Shown: piece by piece, positions 15,893-24,139 of the stretch
How the letters are laid out: every line of letters begins with the position of its first letter
Numbering within the stretch: position 1 is the first letter of the stretch
NCBI GenBank assembly: GCA_016703425.1
Contig: JADJCA010000001.1
Coordinates: forward strand, 372,001-436,000
Length of the DNA stretch: 64,000 nt
Reading direction: 5' to 3'
Source: Myxococcales bacterium
GTDB taxonomy: Bacteria > Myxococcota_A > Polyangia > Polyangiales > Polyangiaceae
Position numbers and translations under genes: made by a program
Notes under the pieces: generated by a model
What the model was told of the DNA's origin: nothing
The model's input: only the letters and a program-made list of their open reading frames with translations
The model's database searches: none

Positions 15893-18529
15893 ATGCGAAA
15901 GCGATTGGCCGAGGCGGTGCGCCTCGACGAAGCGAAGTCGGGCAAGAAGTGGCGGCGCTGGGGCACCTACCTCAGCGAACGGCAGTGGGGCACCGTCCGC
16001 GAGGACTACTCGCCCGACGGCGAGGCCTGGCGCTACTTGAGCTACGAGGACGCGGCCGCACGCGCCTATCGATGGGGGGAAGACGGACTCCTCGGCCTCT
16101 CGGACAACCGCGGGCTCGTACAGTTTGCCGTGACCCTCTGGAACGAGCAGGATCCGCAGCTCAAGGAGCGCCTCTTCGGCCTCACGGGCCCCGAGGGCAA
16201 CCACGGCGAGGACGTCAAGGAGCTCTACTTCTACCTCGACGCGACCCCCACCCACTCGTACTGCAAGGCGCTCTACAAGTATCCGCACGGGCGCTTCCCT
16301 GTGGAGGAGCTGCGCAAGACCGCCCGAGACCTCGGCCCGGGACGCCCCGAGCAGGAGATTTGGGAGACGGGCGTCTTCGACGGGGATCGGTACTTCGACG
16401 TGCTCGTCGAGTACGCGAAGGCGGACGTCGACGACGTGCTCATTCGCATCACGGTGACCAATCGCGGTCCCCGCGCCGCGCTTCACGTCCTGCCAACGGT
16501 GTGGTTCCGGAACACCTGGTCTTGGACCGGGAGCGCTCCCGACTGCTCGATGTGGGCCGAGTGGGTTCGCGAAGGGTTCACGGTTGTGGCGCTCGAACAG
16601 CCTCACTTGGGCCCGCGCTGGCTTTACCTCGAGGGCGACCCCGCTCTTCTTTTCACGGACAACGAGACGAACTTCGAGCGCCTCTACGGCGCGCCGAATC
16701 GCGCCCGCTTCACGAAGGACGCCTTCCACCGGCACGTCGTCGCCGGGGAAAAGGGGGCCATCAACCCGGGCCAACGTGGCACGAAGGCCGCAGGGCACGA
16801 GCGCGTCGAGCTCGAATCAGGGGAGGCGAGGGTGTTTCGCCTGCGCCTCTCGGACGCGCGCGTGGATGCGCCCTTCGAGGCCTTCGACGCCGTGGTGCAT
16901 GAACGAAGTGCCGAGGCCGACGCCTTCTACGCGAGCCTCGCGCCCGATGAGCTGAGCGACGAGCAGCGGGCGGTCTTTCGTCAAGCCATGGCGGGCCTCT
17001 TGTGGACCAAGCAGTACTACTTCTACGACGTCGACCGATGGCTCCGCGGCGACGCTGCCTTTCCGCCACCACCGCCGTCGCGGGCCGCGGGCCGCAACGG
17101 GCACTGGCGGCACCTCTACAACAGCGAGGTCCTGTCGGTCCCCGACAAGTGGGAGTACCCGTGGTACGCGGCTTGGGACCTCGCGTTTCATTGCATTCCG
17201 CTGGCCCTCTGCGACGCCGAGTTCTCCAAGCAGCAGCTCACGCTCCTCTTGCGTGAGTGGTACATGCATCCAAACGGGCAACTACCCGCGTACGAGTGGA
17301 AGTTCGAGGACGTCAATCCACCGGTTCACGCGTGGGCCTCGCTTCGCGTCTACCAGATCGAGCGGCGGCAACTCGGACGCAGCGACCGCCCGTTTCTCGA
17401 GAGCATCTTCCACAAGCTGATGCTGAACTTCACCTGGTGGGTCAATCGAAAGGACTTGGCGGGTCGCAACGTCTTCGAGGGCGGCTTCCTCGGCCTCGAC
17501 AACATCGGCGTCTTCGATCGCTCCAACGCGTTGCCGGCGGGGGGGCAGCTCGAGCAGGCCGACGCGACGAGCTGGATGGGCATGTATTGCCTCAACCTCT
17601 TCGCCATGGCGCTCGAGCTGGCTCGCGAGAACGCGAGCTACCAAGACGTCGCCAACAAGTTCTTTGAGCACTTCTTGCACATTGCACGCGCCATGAACGA
17701 CACGTCGGGTGACTCGGTCGCGTTGTGGGACGAGACCGACGGCTTCTACTACGACGTGCTGCATCTCCCGAACGGCCGCCGCGTGCCGATGAAGGTCCGC
17801 TCGATGGTCGGCCTCATCCCGCTCTTCGCCGTCGAAACGCTGGACCGGTCGCTCTTGGAGCGGTTTCCCGCCTTCACAAAGCGCATGTCGTGGTTCGTCG
17901 AGAACAGGCCGGAGCTGGGCCGCTACGCCAACATGGTGGACCGGGGTCACTCGGACCGGCTGATGTTGTCGCTCCTCTCCCGCGAGCGTCTGGTCCGAAT
18001 CCTCGAGCGGATGCTCGACGAGCGTGAGTTCCTATCGCCCTTCGGTGTTCGTGCCCTCTCGCGTGTGCATGCTGACGAGCCCTTCGAACTTTTCATCGAC
18101 GGCACAAGTCACCGCGTCAGCTACGAGCCCGGCGAGTCGTCGTCGGGAATCTTTGGCGGCAACAGCAACTGGCGCGGCCCCGTCTGGTTCCCCGTCAATT
18201 TCCTCATCCTTGAGTCGCTCCAGAAGTACCACCGCTTCTTCGGTGACGACCTCCTTGTGGAGTGTCCGACGGGCTCCGGCGTTCGCATGAACCTCTGGCA
18301 GGTGGCCAGCGAGATCTCGCGACGCCTCGTCTCGATCTTTCTTCGGGACGAAAGCGGACGCCGGCCTGCCGACGGGCGAATGCCGCTCGCCAACGATCCT
18401 CACTTTCGCGAAGCCGTCACGTTCTACGAATTCTTCCACGGCGACACTGGGCAGGGGCTCGGCGCGAGTCACCAGACGGGCTGGACGGCGCTCGTGGCCA
18501 AGCTGCTCAAGCAGAGCCCCCTATGGTAA
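15893..18529 (+). CDS. GH63-type (MGH1-like) glycoside hydrolase
   Basis: An 878-residue protein of the bacterial branch of the mannosyl-oligosaccharide-glucosidase family. Signature blocks include WGTYLSERQWGTVREDYS at the N-terminus, YRWGEDGLLGLSDN, EGNHGEDVKELYFYLDATPT, and FHGDTGQGLGASHQTGW near the C-terminus, which holds residues of the (alpha/alpha)6 active site. There is no signal peptide, so it acts in the cytosol, probably on alpha-glucosides or trehalose/glucosylglycerate-like solutes; the exact substrate is uncertain. I chose the ATG at 15893 because the family N-terminus begins there. The stop overlaps the next gene by 7 bases. Confidence 0.9.
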   Translation: MRKRLAEAVRLDEAKSGKKWRRWGTYLSERQWGTVREDYSPDGEAWRYLSYEDAAARAYRWGEDGLLGLSDNRGLVQFAVTLWNEQDPQLKERLFGLTGPEGNHGEDVKELYFYLDATPTHSYCKALYKYPHGRFPVEELRKTARDLGPGRPEQEIWETGVFDGDRYFDVLVEYAKADVDDVLIRITVTNRGPRAALHVLPTVWFRNTWSWTGSAPDCSMWAEWVREGFTVVALEQPHLGPRWLYLEGDPALLFTDNETNFERLYGAPNRARFTKDAFHRHVVAGEKGAINPGQRGTKAAGHERVELESGEARVFRLRLSDARVDAPFEAFDAVVHERSAEADAFYASLAPDELSDEQRAVFRQAMAGLLWTKQYYFYDVDRWLRGDAAFPPPPPSRAAGRNGHWRHLYNSEVLSVPDKWEYPWYAAWDLAFHCIPLALCDAEFSKQQLTLLLREWYMHPNGQLPAYEWKFEDVNPPVHAWASLRVYQIERRQLGRSDRPFLESIFHKLMLNFTWWVNRKDLAGRNVFEGGFLGLDNIGVFDRSNALPAGGQLEQADATSWMGMYCLNLFAMALELARENASYQDVANKFFEHFLHIARAMNDTSGDSVALWDETDGFYYDVLHLPNGRRVPMKVRSMVGLIPLFAVETLDRSLLERFPAFTKRMSWFVENRPELGRYANMVDRGHSDRLMLSLLSRERLVRILERMLDEREFLSPFGVRALSRVHADEPFELFIDGTSHRVSYEPGESSSGIFGGNSNWRGPVWFPVNFLILESLQKYHRFFGDDLLVECPTGSGVRMNLWQVASEISRRLVSIFLRDESGRRPADGRMPLANDPHFREAVTFYEFFHGDTGQGLGASHQTGWTALVAKLLKQSPLW

Positions 18530-19218
18530 GCGTGGTAGCAGTAGCTGTGCCTAGCGTGCCCACCAAGCCAGCCCGAAATCCGCGTTCCACGGCCAAGAAC
18601 TCGCCTCTCTCCGGCCGAGTCCACGACGCGTCGGGCACCTTCGACGAGTCCTACTACGAGCGATTCTACGAGAGTCACGCGAGCCGGGTTTACGGCCACC
18701 ACGAAGTCGAGCACCTTTGTCGCGGGGTCACCGAACTGCTCGCATGGTACGGAGCCGACCTTCGCTCGGTCCTCGACGTCGGTGCTGGCACCGGCCTTTG
18801 GCGCGACTGGTTTAGAAAGAACAAGCCCGCCGTGCGGTACCGGTCGACGGAGTGGAGCGCGTACGCCTGCGAGCGTTACGGGCACGAGCGCCGCGACATT
18901 TCTCGGTGGCGCGCGAAGGAGCGCTTCGACCTCGTCGTGTGCCAAGGGGTCCTGCCGTACCTCGACGACGACGCGGCGGCGCGCGCCATCGAGAACCTCG
19001 CCGCCATGTGCGCCGGATTTCTCTACCTCGAAGCCATCACGACGCGAGACCTGAGAGATGTGGTCGACCGTGAGCGAACCGATACGGAAGGCATGCGAGG
19101 CCGGTCGGGGCACTTCTACAAGAGCCGTCTCAAACCCCATTTTCAGGCCGTGGGCTGCGGCCTCTTCTATCGGCGGAGCGGCCCGCTCTCGTTCTACGAG
19201 CTCGAAGCCACGTCGTGA
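18523..19218 (+). CDS. Class I SAM-dependent methyltransferase
   Basis: A 231-residue protein with motif I VLDVGAGTGLW near residue 84, an acidic second strand (RSTEWS) and a motif IV-like FDLVVCQGVLPYL. The first 40 residues are low-complexity, and the fold begins at ESYYERFYESHASRVYGHHE. The ATG at 18523 overlaps the end of the glycosidase gene, so the two are likely expressed together. The acceptor is unknown; small-molecule methylation is plausible given the type, and coupling to the glycosidase hints at a sugar or compatible-solute pathway (inference). Confidence 0.85.
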   Translation: MVSVVAVAVPSVPTKPARNPRSTAKNSPLSGRVHDASGTFDESYYERFYESHASRVYGHHEVEHLCRGVTELLAWYGADLRSVLDVGAGTGLWRDWFRKNKPAVRYRSTEWSAYACERYGHERRDISRWRAKERFDLVVCQGVLPYLDDDAAARAIENLAAMCAGFLYLEAITTRDLRDVVDRERTDTEGMRGRSGHFYKSRLKPHFQAVGCGLFYRRSGPLSFYELEATS

Positions 19219-19228
19219 GCGGCGTACG

Positions 19229-20422
19229 CTACGAGCCTTCGAGGACGACGAACTTGAGGTAGCGGCCCTCGGGGAAGGCCGGCAGCGTCGGGTGGTCGGG
19301 CGGCGAACCGAAGGTCTCGACAGCGCGCAGCCCTGCGAAGCCAAGGGTCTCGTCGTCGAGCGTCGACAGAAACGCCTCGAGGTCCACGTGGCTCGAGCAG
19401 GACGACGCGCAGAGGAGACCGTCGCTCGCCAAGAGCTTGGCCGCAGCGCCGTGGAGGTCGCGGTACGCCTTGAGGGCGCGAGGCACGGACTTCTCGTTGG
19501 GGGCGAAGCTCGGCGGATCGCTGATGATCAGATCGAACGTCTCCTTGCGTTGGGCGGCCGACGCCAACCATGCGAAGGCGTCCGCGGCGACGAACTTGTG
19601 GGCGCTGGGATCCACACCCGAGAGCCGGAAGCTCTCTTGGGCGGTCTTGTGAGCCTTGGCCGCGATGTCGACGCTGACCACCTGCCGCGCCCCGCCAAGG
19701 GCCGCCGAGAGCGAAAAGCCGCCGGCGTAGGAGAACAGGTTGAGGACCCGGCGGCCCGCCGCGAGTCCGCGCACGCGGCGGCGATTTTCGCGCTGATCCA
19801 GGAACGCGCCGGTCTTCTGCCCCTCGGCGAGATCGACCCAGAAGCGCATGCCGTGCTCCTCGACCTCGATGCGCTCTGGTCCCGGAGCGCCCTTGAGAGT
19901 CGGGGGCAAGCCCGCGTGATTGCGCGACTTCTCCATGAGGGTCGTGACGCCACGAAGCTCAAGCTTCGGCCACAACACCGAAATGAGGCGGTCCTTGTGC
20001 GCCTCCGCAGCCGCGCCGTCGAGGCGCAACACTGCCACATGCCCATACCGGTCCACCACAACGCCGGGCGTGCGATCTCCTTCGCCATGAGTGATCCGAA
20101 ATGCCGTCGTCGCGCCACTAGGCAGGGATGAGGTCGAACCGTTCTTGAAGAGCCGGTCGCGAATGCGGAGGGCCGCTTCGAAGCGCCGCGCCAACAAAGC
20201 GTCGTCAATGGCGACGTTCGCGTGCGTCCACATTCGTAGCGCAAGCGGCGAATCGGCGTCGGCCCAGGCATGCCCGAGCAGCGTTCGCGTTCGGTCCATC
20301 ACCCGGACTTCTTCGCCTGTTCGTAGCGTTGGCCGCTCCGTCAGCGCCTCGCGAAAGACCCAGGGATGGCCTCGCCGGACGGCGACGGCCGCCCGCTCAG
20401 CGATGACGACCTCGCGCGTCAT
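19229..20422 (-). CDS. rlmI: Class I SAM-dependent rRNA methyltransferase, RlmI type
   Basis: A 397-residue protein of the RlmI/RlmK family, which methylates a cytosine C5 in 23S rRNA. An N-terminal PUA-like domain (AVAVRRGHPWVFREAL) is followed by the middle domain (TPGVVVDRYGHVAVLRLDG) and the Rossmann domain with GQKTGAFLDQRENRR, VLNLFSYAGGFSL and IISDPPSFAPNEKS, then the SCSSHV block. I chose the ATG at 20422; a GTG at 20455 would add 11 residues before the conserved start. It converges on the methyltransferase gene with only 10 bases between. Confidence 0.9.
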   Translation of the reverse strand: MTREVVIAERAAVAVRRGHPWVFREALTERPTLRTGEEVRVMDRTRTLLGHAWADADSPLALRMWTHANVAIDDALLARRFEAALRIRDRLFKNGSTSSLPSGATTAFRITHGEGDRTPGVVVDRYGHVAVLRLDGAAAEAHKDRLISVLWPKLELRGVTTLMEKSRNHAGLPPTLKGAPGPERIEVEEHGMRFWVDLAEGQKTGAFLDQRENRRRVRGLAAGRRVLNLFSYAGGFSLSAALGGARQVVSVDIAAKAHKTAQESFRLSGVDPSAHKFVAADAFAWLASAAQRKETFDLIISDPPSFAPNEKSVPRALKAYRDLHGAAAKLLASDGLLCASSCSSHVDLEAFLSTLDDETLGFAGLRAVETFGSPPDHPTLPAFPEGRYLKFVVLEGS

Positions 20423-20654
20423 CGAAGCGGCTCGCAGGGGGCGAGGGTGTGCCACGTTGACGCGAGGCGCCAGGGATTGGGATCGCCCTGTCGTGACACT
20501 TCTGACGGCGTGGGGGCGTCCCCAGGAAATTCGGCACTTCCTTGTCTGTGCACGGTGTTTGCTTACAAGTTCTGTCTCCCGGCCGCCGGAGAATTCGTCG
20601 GGGCCGGACTTGGGCCGGGACGCAGTTAAGACGATAGAACTGGCCCCCTCGTTC

Positions 20655-20672
20655 CATAGGTCTCATAGGTTT
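20655..20672. repeat. Tandem CATAGGT direct repeat upstream of a TPR gene
   Basis: Two adjacent 9-base units, CATAGGTCT and CATAGGTTT, lie 39 bases before the start at 20711, in the divergent region between rlmI and the TPR gene. An ATAGAA stretch lies about 20 bases further upstream. The pair could be a regulator half-site repeat; nothing else supports this. Confidence 0.3.
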
Positions 20673-20710
20673 CCAAGTCGTGGGTGCGCCCCGGAGATCG
20701 CAGTACGAAG

Positions 20711-21721
20711 ATGAGTAAAAAGCGCTCCAACAAGTCGAAGCGGCGACGCGATTCTTCGGGCGGCACGGATCAGCCGCGCCTAGTCCTCGTGTCCAACTCC
20801 TCTCCTGCGGGGCAAGAGCCTGCGGACGTGACCGACGCGACGGAAGGTTCCGCCGCCGTGGCGCTGGCCCGCGACACGCGCGACACCGACAGCGGCATTC
20901 CGCCCGCCCGTTCGTCGGGCGAGGAGCTCGACGACGAGGCCTTTTTCAGCAGCGAACGCGTTCCGACACCGCACACGTTCGCGTTAGACGACCTGCTCGA
21001 ACCGGAGGTGCGCAAGCCCTCTCCGAAGATGTCGGCGACGGCGAAAGCCCGTCGCCAGCGCTTTTCCCGCTACGTGAAGGGCGCCATGGTCGCAGGCTGC
21101 GCGATCTTGGCGCTCGCGGGCGTCCGGATGGTCGTCGGCCACGCGGACCGGGTTCCTGAGAATTTTGCTCCCGTCGCGCTGGCCGAGGCTCCCCGTCCGT
21201 CCCCCCCAGCGGCGCCCCCTGCGCAGACCGTCGCCACGACGGCGGCGCAGGCGCCGCTCGTCGCCGAGAACGTGCCGCCGCCCCCGCCCGTTGAAGCACC
21301 GCCCGAGACGGCGAAGGCTGCGGCGCCTGCCGCGGCCGTTCCCGCGGCCCCCGCGAAGGCGGATGAGCCCGCCAAGCAGGAGCCGAAGGCCGAGGCAAAG
21401 GTGGACGTAAAGCCCGAGCCAACCAAAGTCGACGCGAAGCCCGAACCGACGCCGGTTGAGCCTGGCACCGTCGATCCGAAAGCGGCCGCGTCCGCCAAGG
21501 TCGAGGCGCGTGGCCTGTTGGAGCGAGGGAAGGCGACGCTGGCCATCGAAGCCGGCGAGCGCTCCGTTGCGCTCGATCCGAGCGACGGCGAGGCGTGGCT
21601 GATTCTCGGCGCGGCCTACCAAGAGAAGGGCAATCAGAAAGACGCCCGGCGTGCCTTCCAATCCTGCTCCAAGCTTGGCAAACGAGGCCCGATGGCCGAG
21701 TGCCGAGCCATGCTGCAATAA
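20711..21721 (+). CDS. Single-pass membrane protein with Pro/Ala/Lys linker and C-terminal TPR
   Basis: A 336-residue protein. A basic, cytosolic N-terminus (MSKKRSNKSKRRRDSSGG) leads to an acidic stretch, one membrane helix (GAMVAGCAILALAGVRMVVG, about residue 120), then a long Pro/Ala/Lys-rich periplasmic linker. A short TPR-like pair closes it (ARGLLERGKATLAIEAGERS and AWLILGAAYQEKGNQKDARR), with two cysteines near the end. The ATG at 20711 fits better than the upstream start at 20684, which adds only charged residues. The architecture suggests an envelope-spanning tether, but no partner is apparent. Confidence 0.75.
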   Translation: MSKKRSNKSKRRRDSSGGTDQPRLVLVSNSSPAGQEPADVTDATEGSAAVALARDTRDTDSGIPPARSSGEELDDEAFFSSERVPTPHTFALDDLLEPEVRKPSPKMSATAKARRQRFSRYVKGAMVAGCAILALAGVRMVVGHADRVPENFAPVALAEAPRPSPPAAPPAQTVATTAAQAPLVAENVPPPPPVEAPPETAKAAAPAAAVPAAPAKADEPAKQEPKAEAKVDVKPEPTKVDAKPEPTPVEPGTVDPKAAASAKVEARGLLERGKATLAIEAGERSVALDPSDGEAWLILGAAYQEKGNQKDARRAFQSCSKLGKRGPMAECRAMLQ

Positions 21722-21805
21722 GCGCGAACGCAACTCTTTCCGTTCACGTCGAGCGTTGCGATAGGCTCCGCACGCCTCGTTCAGCGCGGGGCCAAGGAGA
21801 GCCTC

Positions 21806-22795
21806 ATGCGTCACGCAGTCTGCGTTTCTTGGGCGTTTGCGACGCTCACCGCCCTCGTCGCGTGCGACAAGGGGTCGTCCACCACCGCGCGCCCGTCACC
21901 TTCCGCCGCGCCTTCTGCAGCGACCACTGCAGCGAACGCACCGCCTGCGAGCGCGAGTCCGAGCGCCGCGAGCCCGGCCGCGAGCGCCGCCCTCGCCGCG
22001 GGCAAAATGGCGCACTGCCCGAACATCGTGCCGGGCGCCAACACGGTCATCAAGGATGCGGAGGGTGGCGTGTCGCTGACCATCACGGCCAAGGAGCCGG
22101 CGAGCGTCACCGAGATCCGAACGCGCGGAAAGGTCCTCGCCGAGTCCGCGAAGAACATGACGCCGGACGTCAAACACACCGGGAGCGGGGAGGGTGGCGG
22201 CAGCTTTGGGCGCTGCCCCGTCGTCATGCGGAACACCGCCGTCGAGCTGAAGGACGTAGAGGGCGGCGCCGAGCTTGTGGTCAAGCCGAAGGACCCGAAG
22301 GAGCTCGATTGGCTCAAGCGTGAGGCACGCGAGCGCCTCGCCGAGCTCGGCGACCGGGCGGCGAAGGAGGCGGGCCAGGGCAAGATGGCTCACTGTCCGT
22401 CGGCCACCGACGGGGCGAAGACGACGGCCAAGGACCTCAAGGACGCCGTCGAGGTCACCATCGTCGGTACGAACGAGGCGCAAGCCAAAGAGATCCGCGA
22501 ACGCGGCAAGCAGGTCATCGCAGCGGCGAAGCTCGAGGCGAAGAAGGTCACGCACAAGGGCGATGGCTCGGGCGGAGGCGGCTTCGGTCGATGCCCGGTC
22601 GTCCTCAAAGACACGGTGGTGGAGAGCAAGGAAATCCCCCTCGGGATGGCGTTCACTGTGAAGCCGGAGAAGCCCGGCGAGCTCGCTCAGCTCAAGAAGG
22701 AGACCCTTGAGCGCATCGAGAAGTTCTCGCCCGCTCCGGTCCCGGCCGACAAAGCGAAGGCTGACAAGTCCGACAAGGGCAAGGGCGGCCGTTAG
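21806..22795 (+). CDS. Lipoprotein with two tandem repeat domains
   Basis: A 329-residue lipoprotein: the signal ends in a lipobox (ALVAC, Cys at about residue 20), followed by a Ser/Ala/Pro linker. The mature part is an internal duplication. Each roughly 110-residue copy begins GKMAHCP, contains an EIRxRGK segment and a GGGxFGRCPVV block, and ends in ELxxLKxExxER. The two cysteines per copy could form a disulfide. I recognise no named family. AAGGAG lies 8 bases before the ATG. A Lys-rich tail closes the protein. A hairpin follows the stop. Confidence 0.8.
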   Translation: MRHAVCVSWAFATLTALVACDKGSSTTARPSPSAAPSAATTAANAPPASASPSAASPAASAALAAGKMAHCPNIVPGANTVIKDAEGGVSLTITAKEPASVTEIRTRGKVLAESAKNMTPDVKHTGSGEGGGSFGRCPVVMRNTAVELKDVEGGAELVVKPKDPKELDWLKREARERLAELGDRAAKEAGQGKMAHCPSATDGAKTTAKDLKDAVEVTIVGTNEAQAKEIRERGKQVIAAAKLEAKKVTHKGDGSGGGGFGRCPVVLKDTVVESKEIPLGMAFTVKPEKPGELAQLKKETLERIEKFSPAPVPADKAKADKSDKGKGGR

Positions 22796-22809
22796 CGAAG
22801 CACCGCGTT

Positions 22810-22852
22810 CTCGGGCGGAGCCGGATCGTCCTTTGGGCGATCGTCGCCCGAG
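22810..22852 (+). terminator. Hairpin after the duplicated lipoprotein gene
   Basis: CTCGGGCG at 22810-22817 pairs with CGCCCGAG at 22845-22852, and an inner GATCG/CGATC pair extends the stem. There is no T-run, so it may be a factor-dependent terminator or only a transcript end structure. It begins 15 bases after the stop. Confidence 0.4.
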
Positions 22853-23063
22853 CGCGACAACCGCGCGGAATACTTGTCCTACACGAGCGCAGAGGCGTCA
22901 CGAGCCCATCCCGGATCATCGCGCCCTCAACAAAACCCGAAACGCTTGCGGCGACTCGAGAACGCAACGCGGCTTTTCCAGGACATTTCGGATTTTTCCG
23001 CGCGGGGCGAATTTGCCGGAGACAGCTGAACGCCGGCACACGCTTCGCAGAAGCTCTCCCGTG

Positions 23064-24119
23064 ATGGGTCCCTCGACGCTCGGCACGACGCTCCTCGCGT
23101 GCGCATTCGCCGCCTCCGCGTGCGGAGGTCGCGCGACGGCGACAGTCGGTAGCTCGACGACGACAAGCGCGAGCGCTACCGCGGTCGATGCGCACGGCAG
23201 CCGCAAGAAGGAGCTCATCGGCGCGCCGGTGCTCGTCGACGGCAAGGCGGTCGCGGGCCTGTCCTTCGGAGAGCTGCCCTCGGACCTCCTCGTCCGGCGC
23301 CTCGAGCCAACGGGACCGGCCCGGTACTTTCGGCTCTACGAGTACCTCAAGACCATCGGCGTCGACGTCGACCGGGTTCGCGCGGTTCACGTGCGCGGAA
23401 ACGCGTGGCGCATCGCGAGCATCGAGGGAGACGAGCTCGCGCGAGAGCAAGACCGCCTTGTGTTCGACTTCTTGGGCGGCACGTCGGGTGGTGCCAAGGT
23501 CGCGTGGGACACGACGGGGCTCCGCAATACGTTTCGCGTCGATGAGATTCGGCAGCTCCTCGTCTACGTGGACCAGCCGGCGCCGGCGCTCGACGCGCGC
23601 AAGAGCTGCTACCTCGCCCCGCAAGCAGAAGGCGCACCCAAGGCTTGCTCCGACGCCGTCCCATACGCCGAGGAAGCGCCACCGAAGGGCACGCGCGTCT
23701 ACCTCGACGGCAAGCTCGTGGGGCACGTCAAACGGCGCAAGCTGACGAGCGACCTCGTCGTTGGCGAACGCGCCGGCAAGAGCGTCTTCGGCCTCGGGCG
23801 CCTCCTCACCAGCTTCGGCGTAGACGTCGCTCAGGTGCGTGAAGTCGAACTCCTCGCTGGCGACGCGCTTGTCGGGCGCGGCAACGACGTCGCCACGAAG
23901 AACGACGGCATCGCGTTCGTTCTGCCGCAACGCCAGTCGGGGCGCGTGCTCCTCGACGTTCCCTCGACGTGGCAGGCACCTGCTTCTAGCAACACACGTT
24001 CGGCCGAGATCACGGCCATCCTTGTCTTCCGATCCAAGGCGTCCACGGGCCGCCCCCTTACTGACATCTCGGACGCGCCCCCGTCCGAATCGAGCGAGCC
24101 GCAAGCGAGCTCGCAATGA
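23064..24119 (+). CDS. Lipoprotein of unknown function
   Basis: A 351-residue lipoprotein. The signal peptide LGTTLLACAFAASAC ends in a lipobox with Cys at about residue 20. The mature part contains two related blocks: GAPVLVDGKAVAGLSFGELP with YEYLKTIGVDVDRVRAVHVR, and TRVYLDGKLVGHVKRRKLTS with LLTSFGVDVAQVREVELL. An ancient duplication is therefore likely. Both halves end in segments rich in beta strands. No catalytic motif is visible. The ORF is open further upstream, but only from the ATG at 23064 is there a signal peptide. Its stop lies within the ATGA at 24116. Confidence 0.75.
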   Translation: MGPSTLGTTLLACAFAASACGGRATATVGSSTTTSASATAVDAHGSRKKELIGAPVLVDGKAVAGLSFGELPSDLLVRRLEPTGPARYFRLYEYLKTIGVDVDRVRAVHVRGNAWRIASIEGDELAREQDRLVFDFLGGTSGGAKVAWDTTGLRNTFRVDEIRQLLVYVDQPAPALDARKSCYLAPQAEGAPKACSDAVPYAEEAPPKGTRVYLDGKLVGHVKRRKLTSDLVVGERAGKSVFGLGRLLTSFGVDVAQVREVELLAGDALVGRGNDVATKNDGIAFVLPQRQSGRVLLDVPSTWQAPASSNTRSAEITAILVFRSKASTGRPLTDISDAPPSESSEPQASSQ

Positions 24120-24139
24120 ACCAGTCTCGGAGGAATTTC

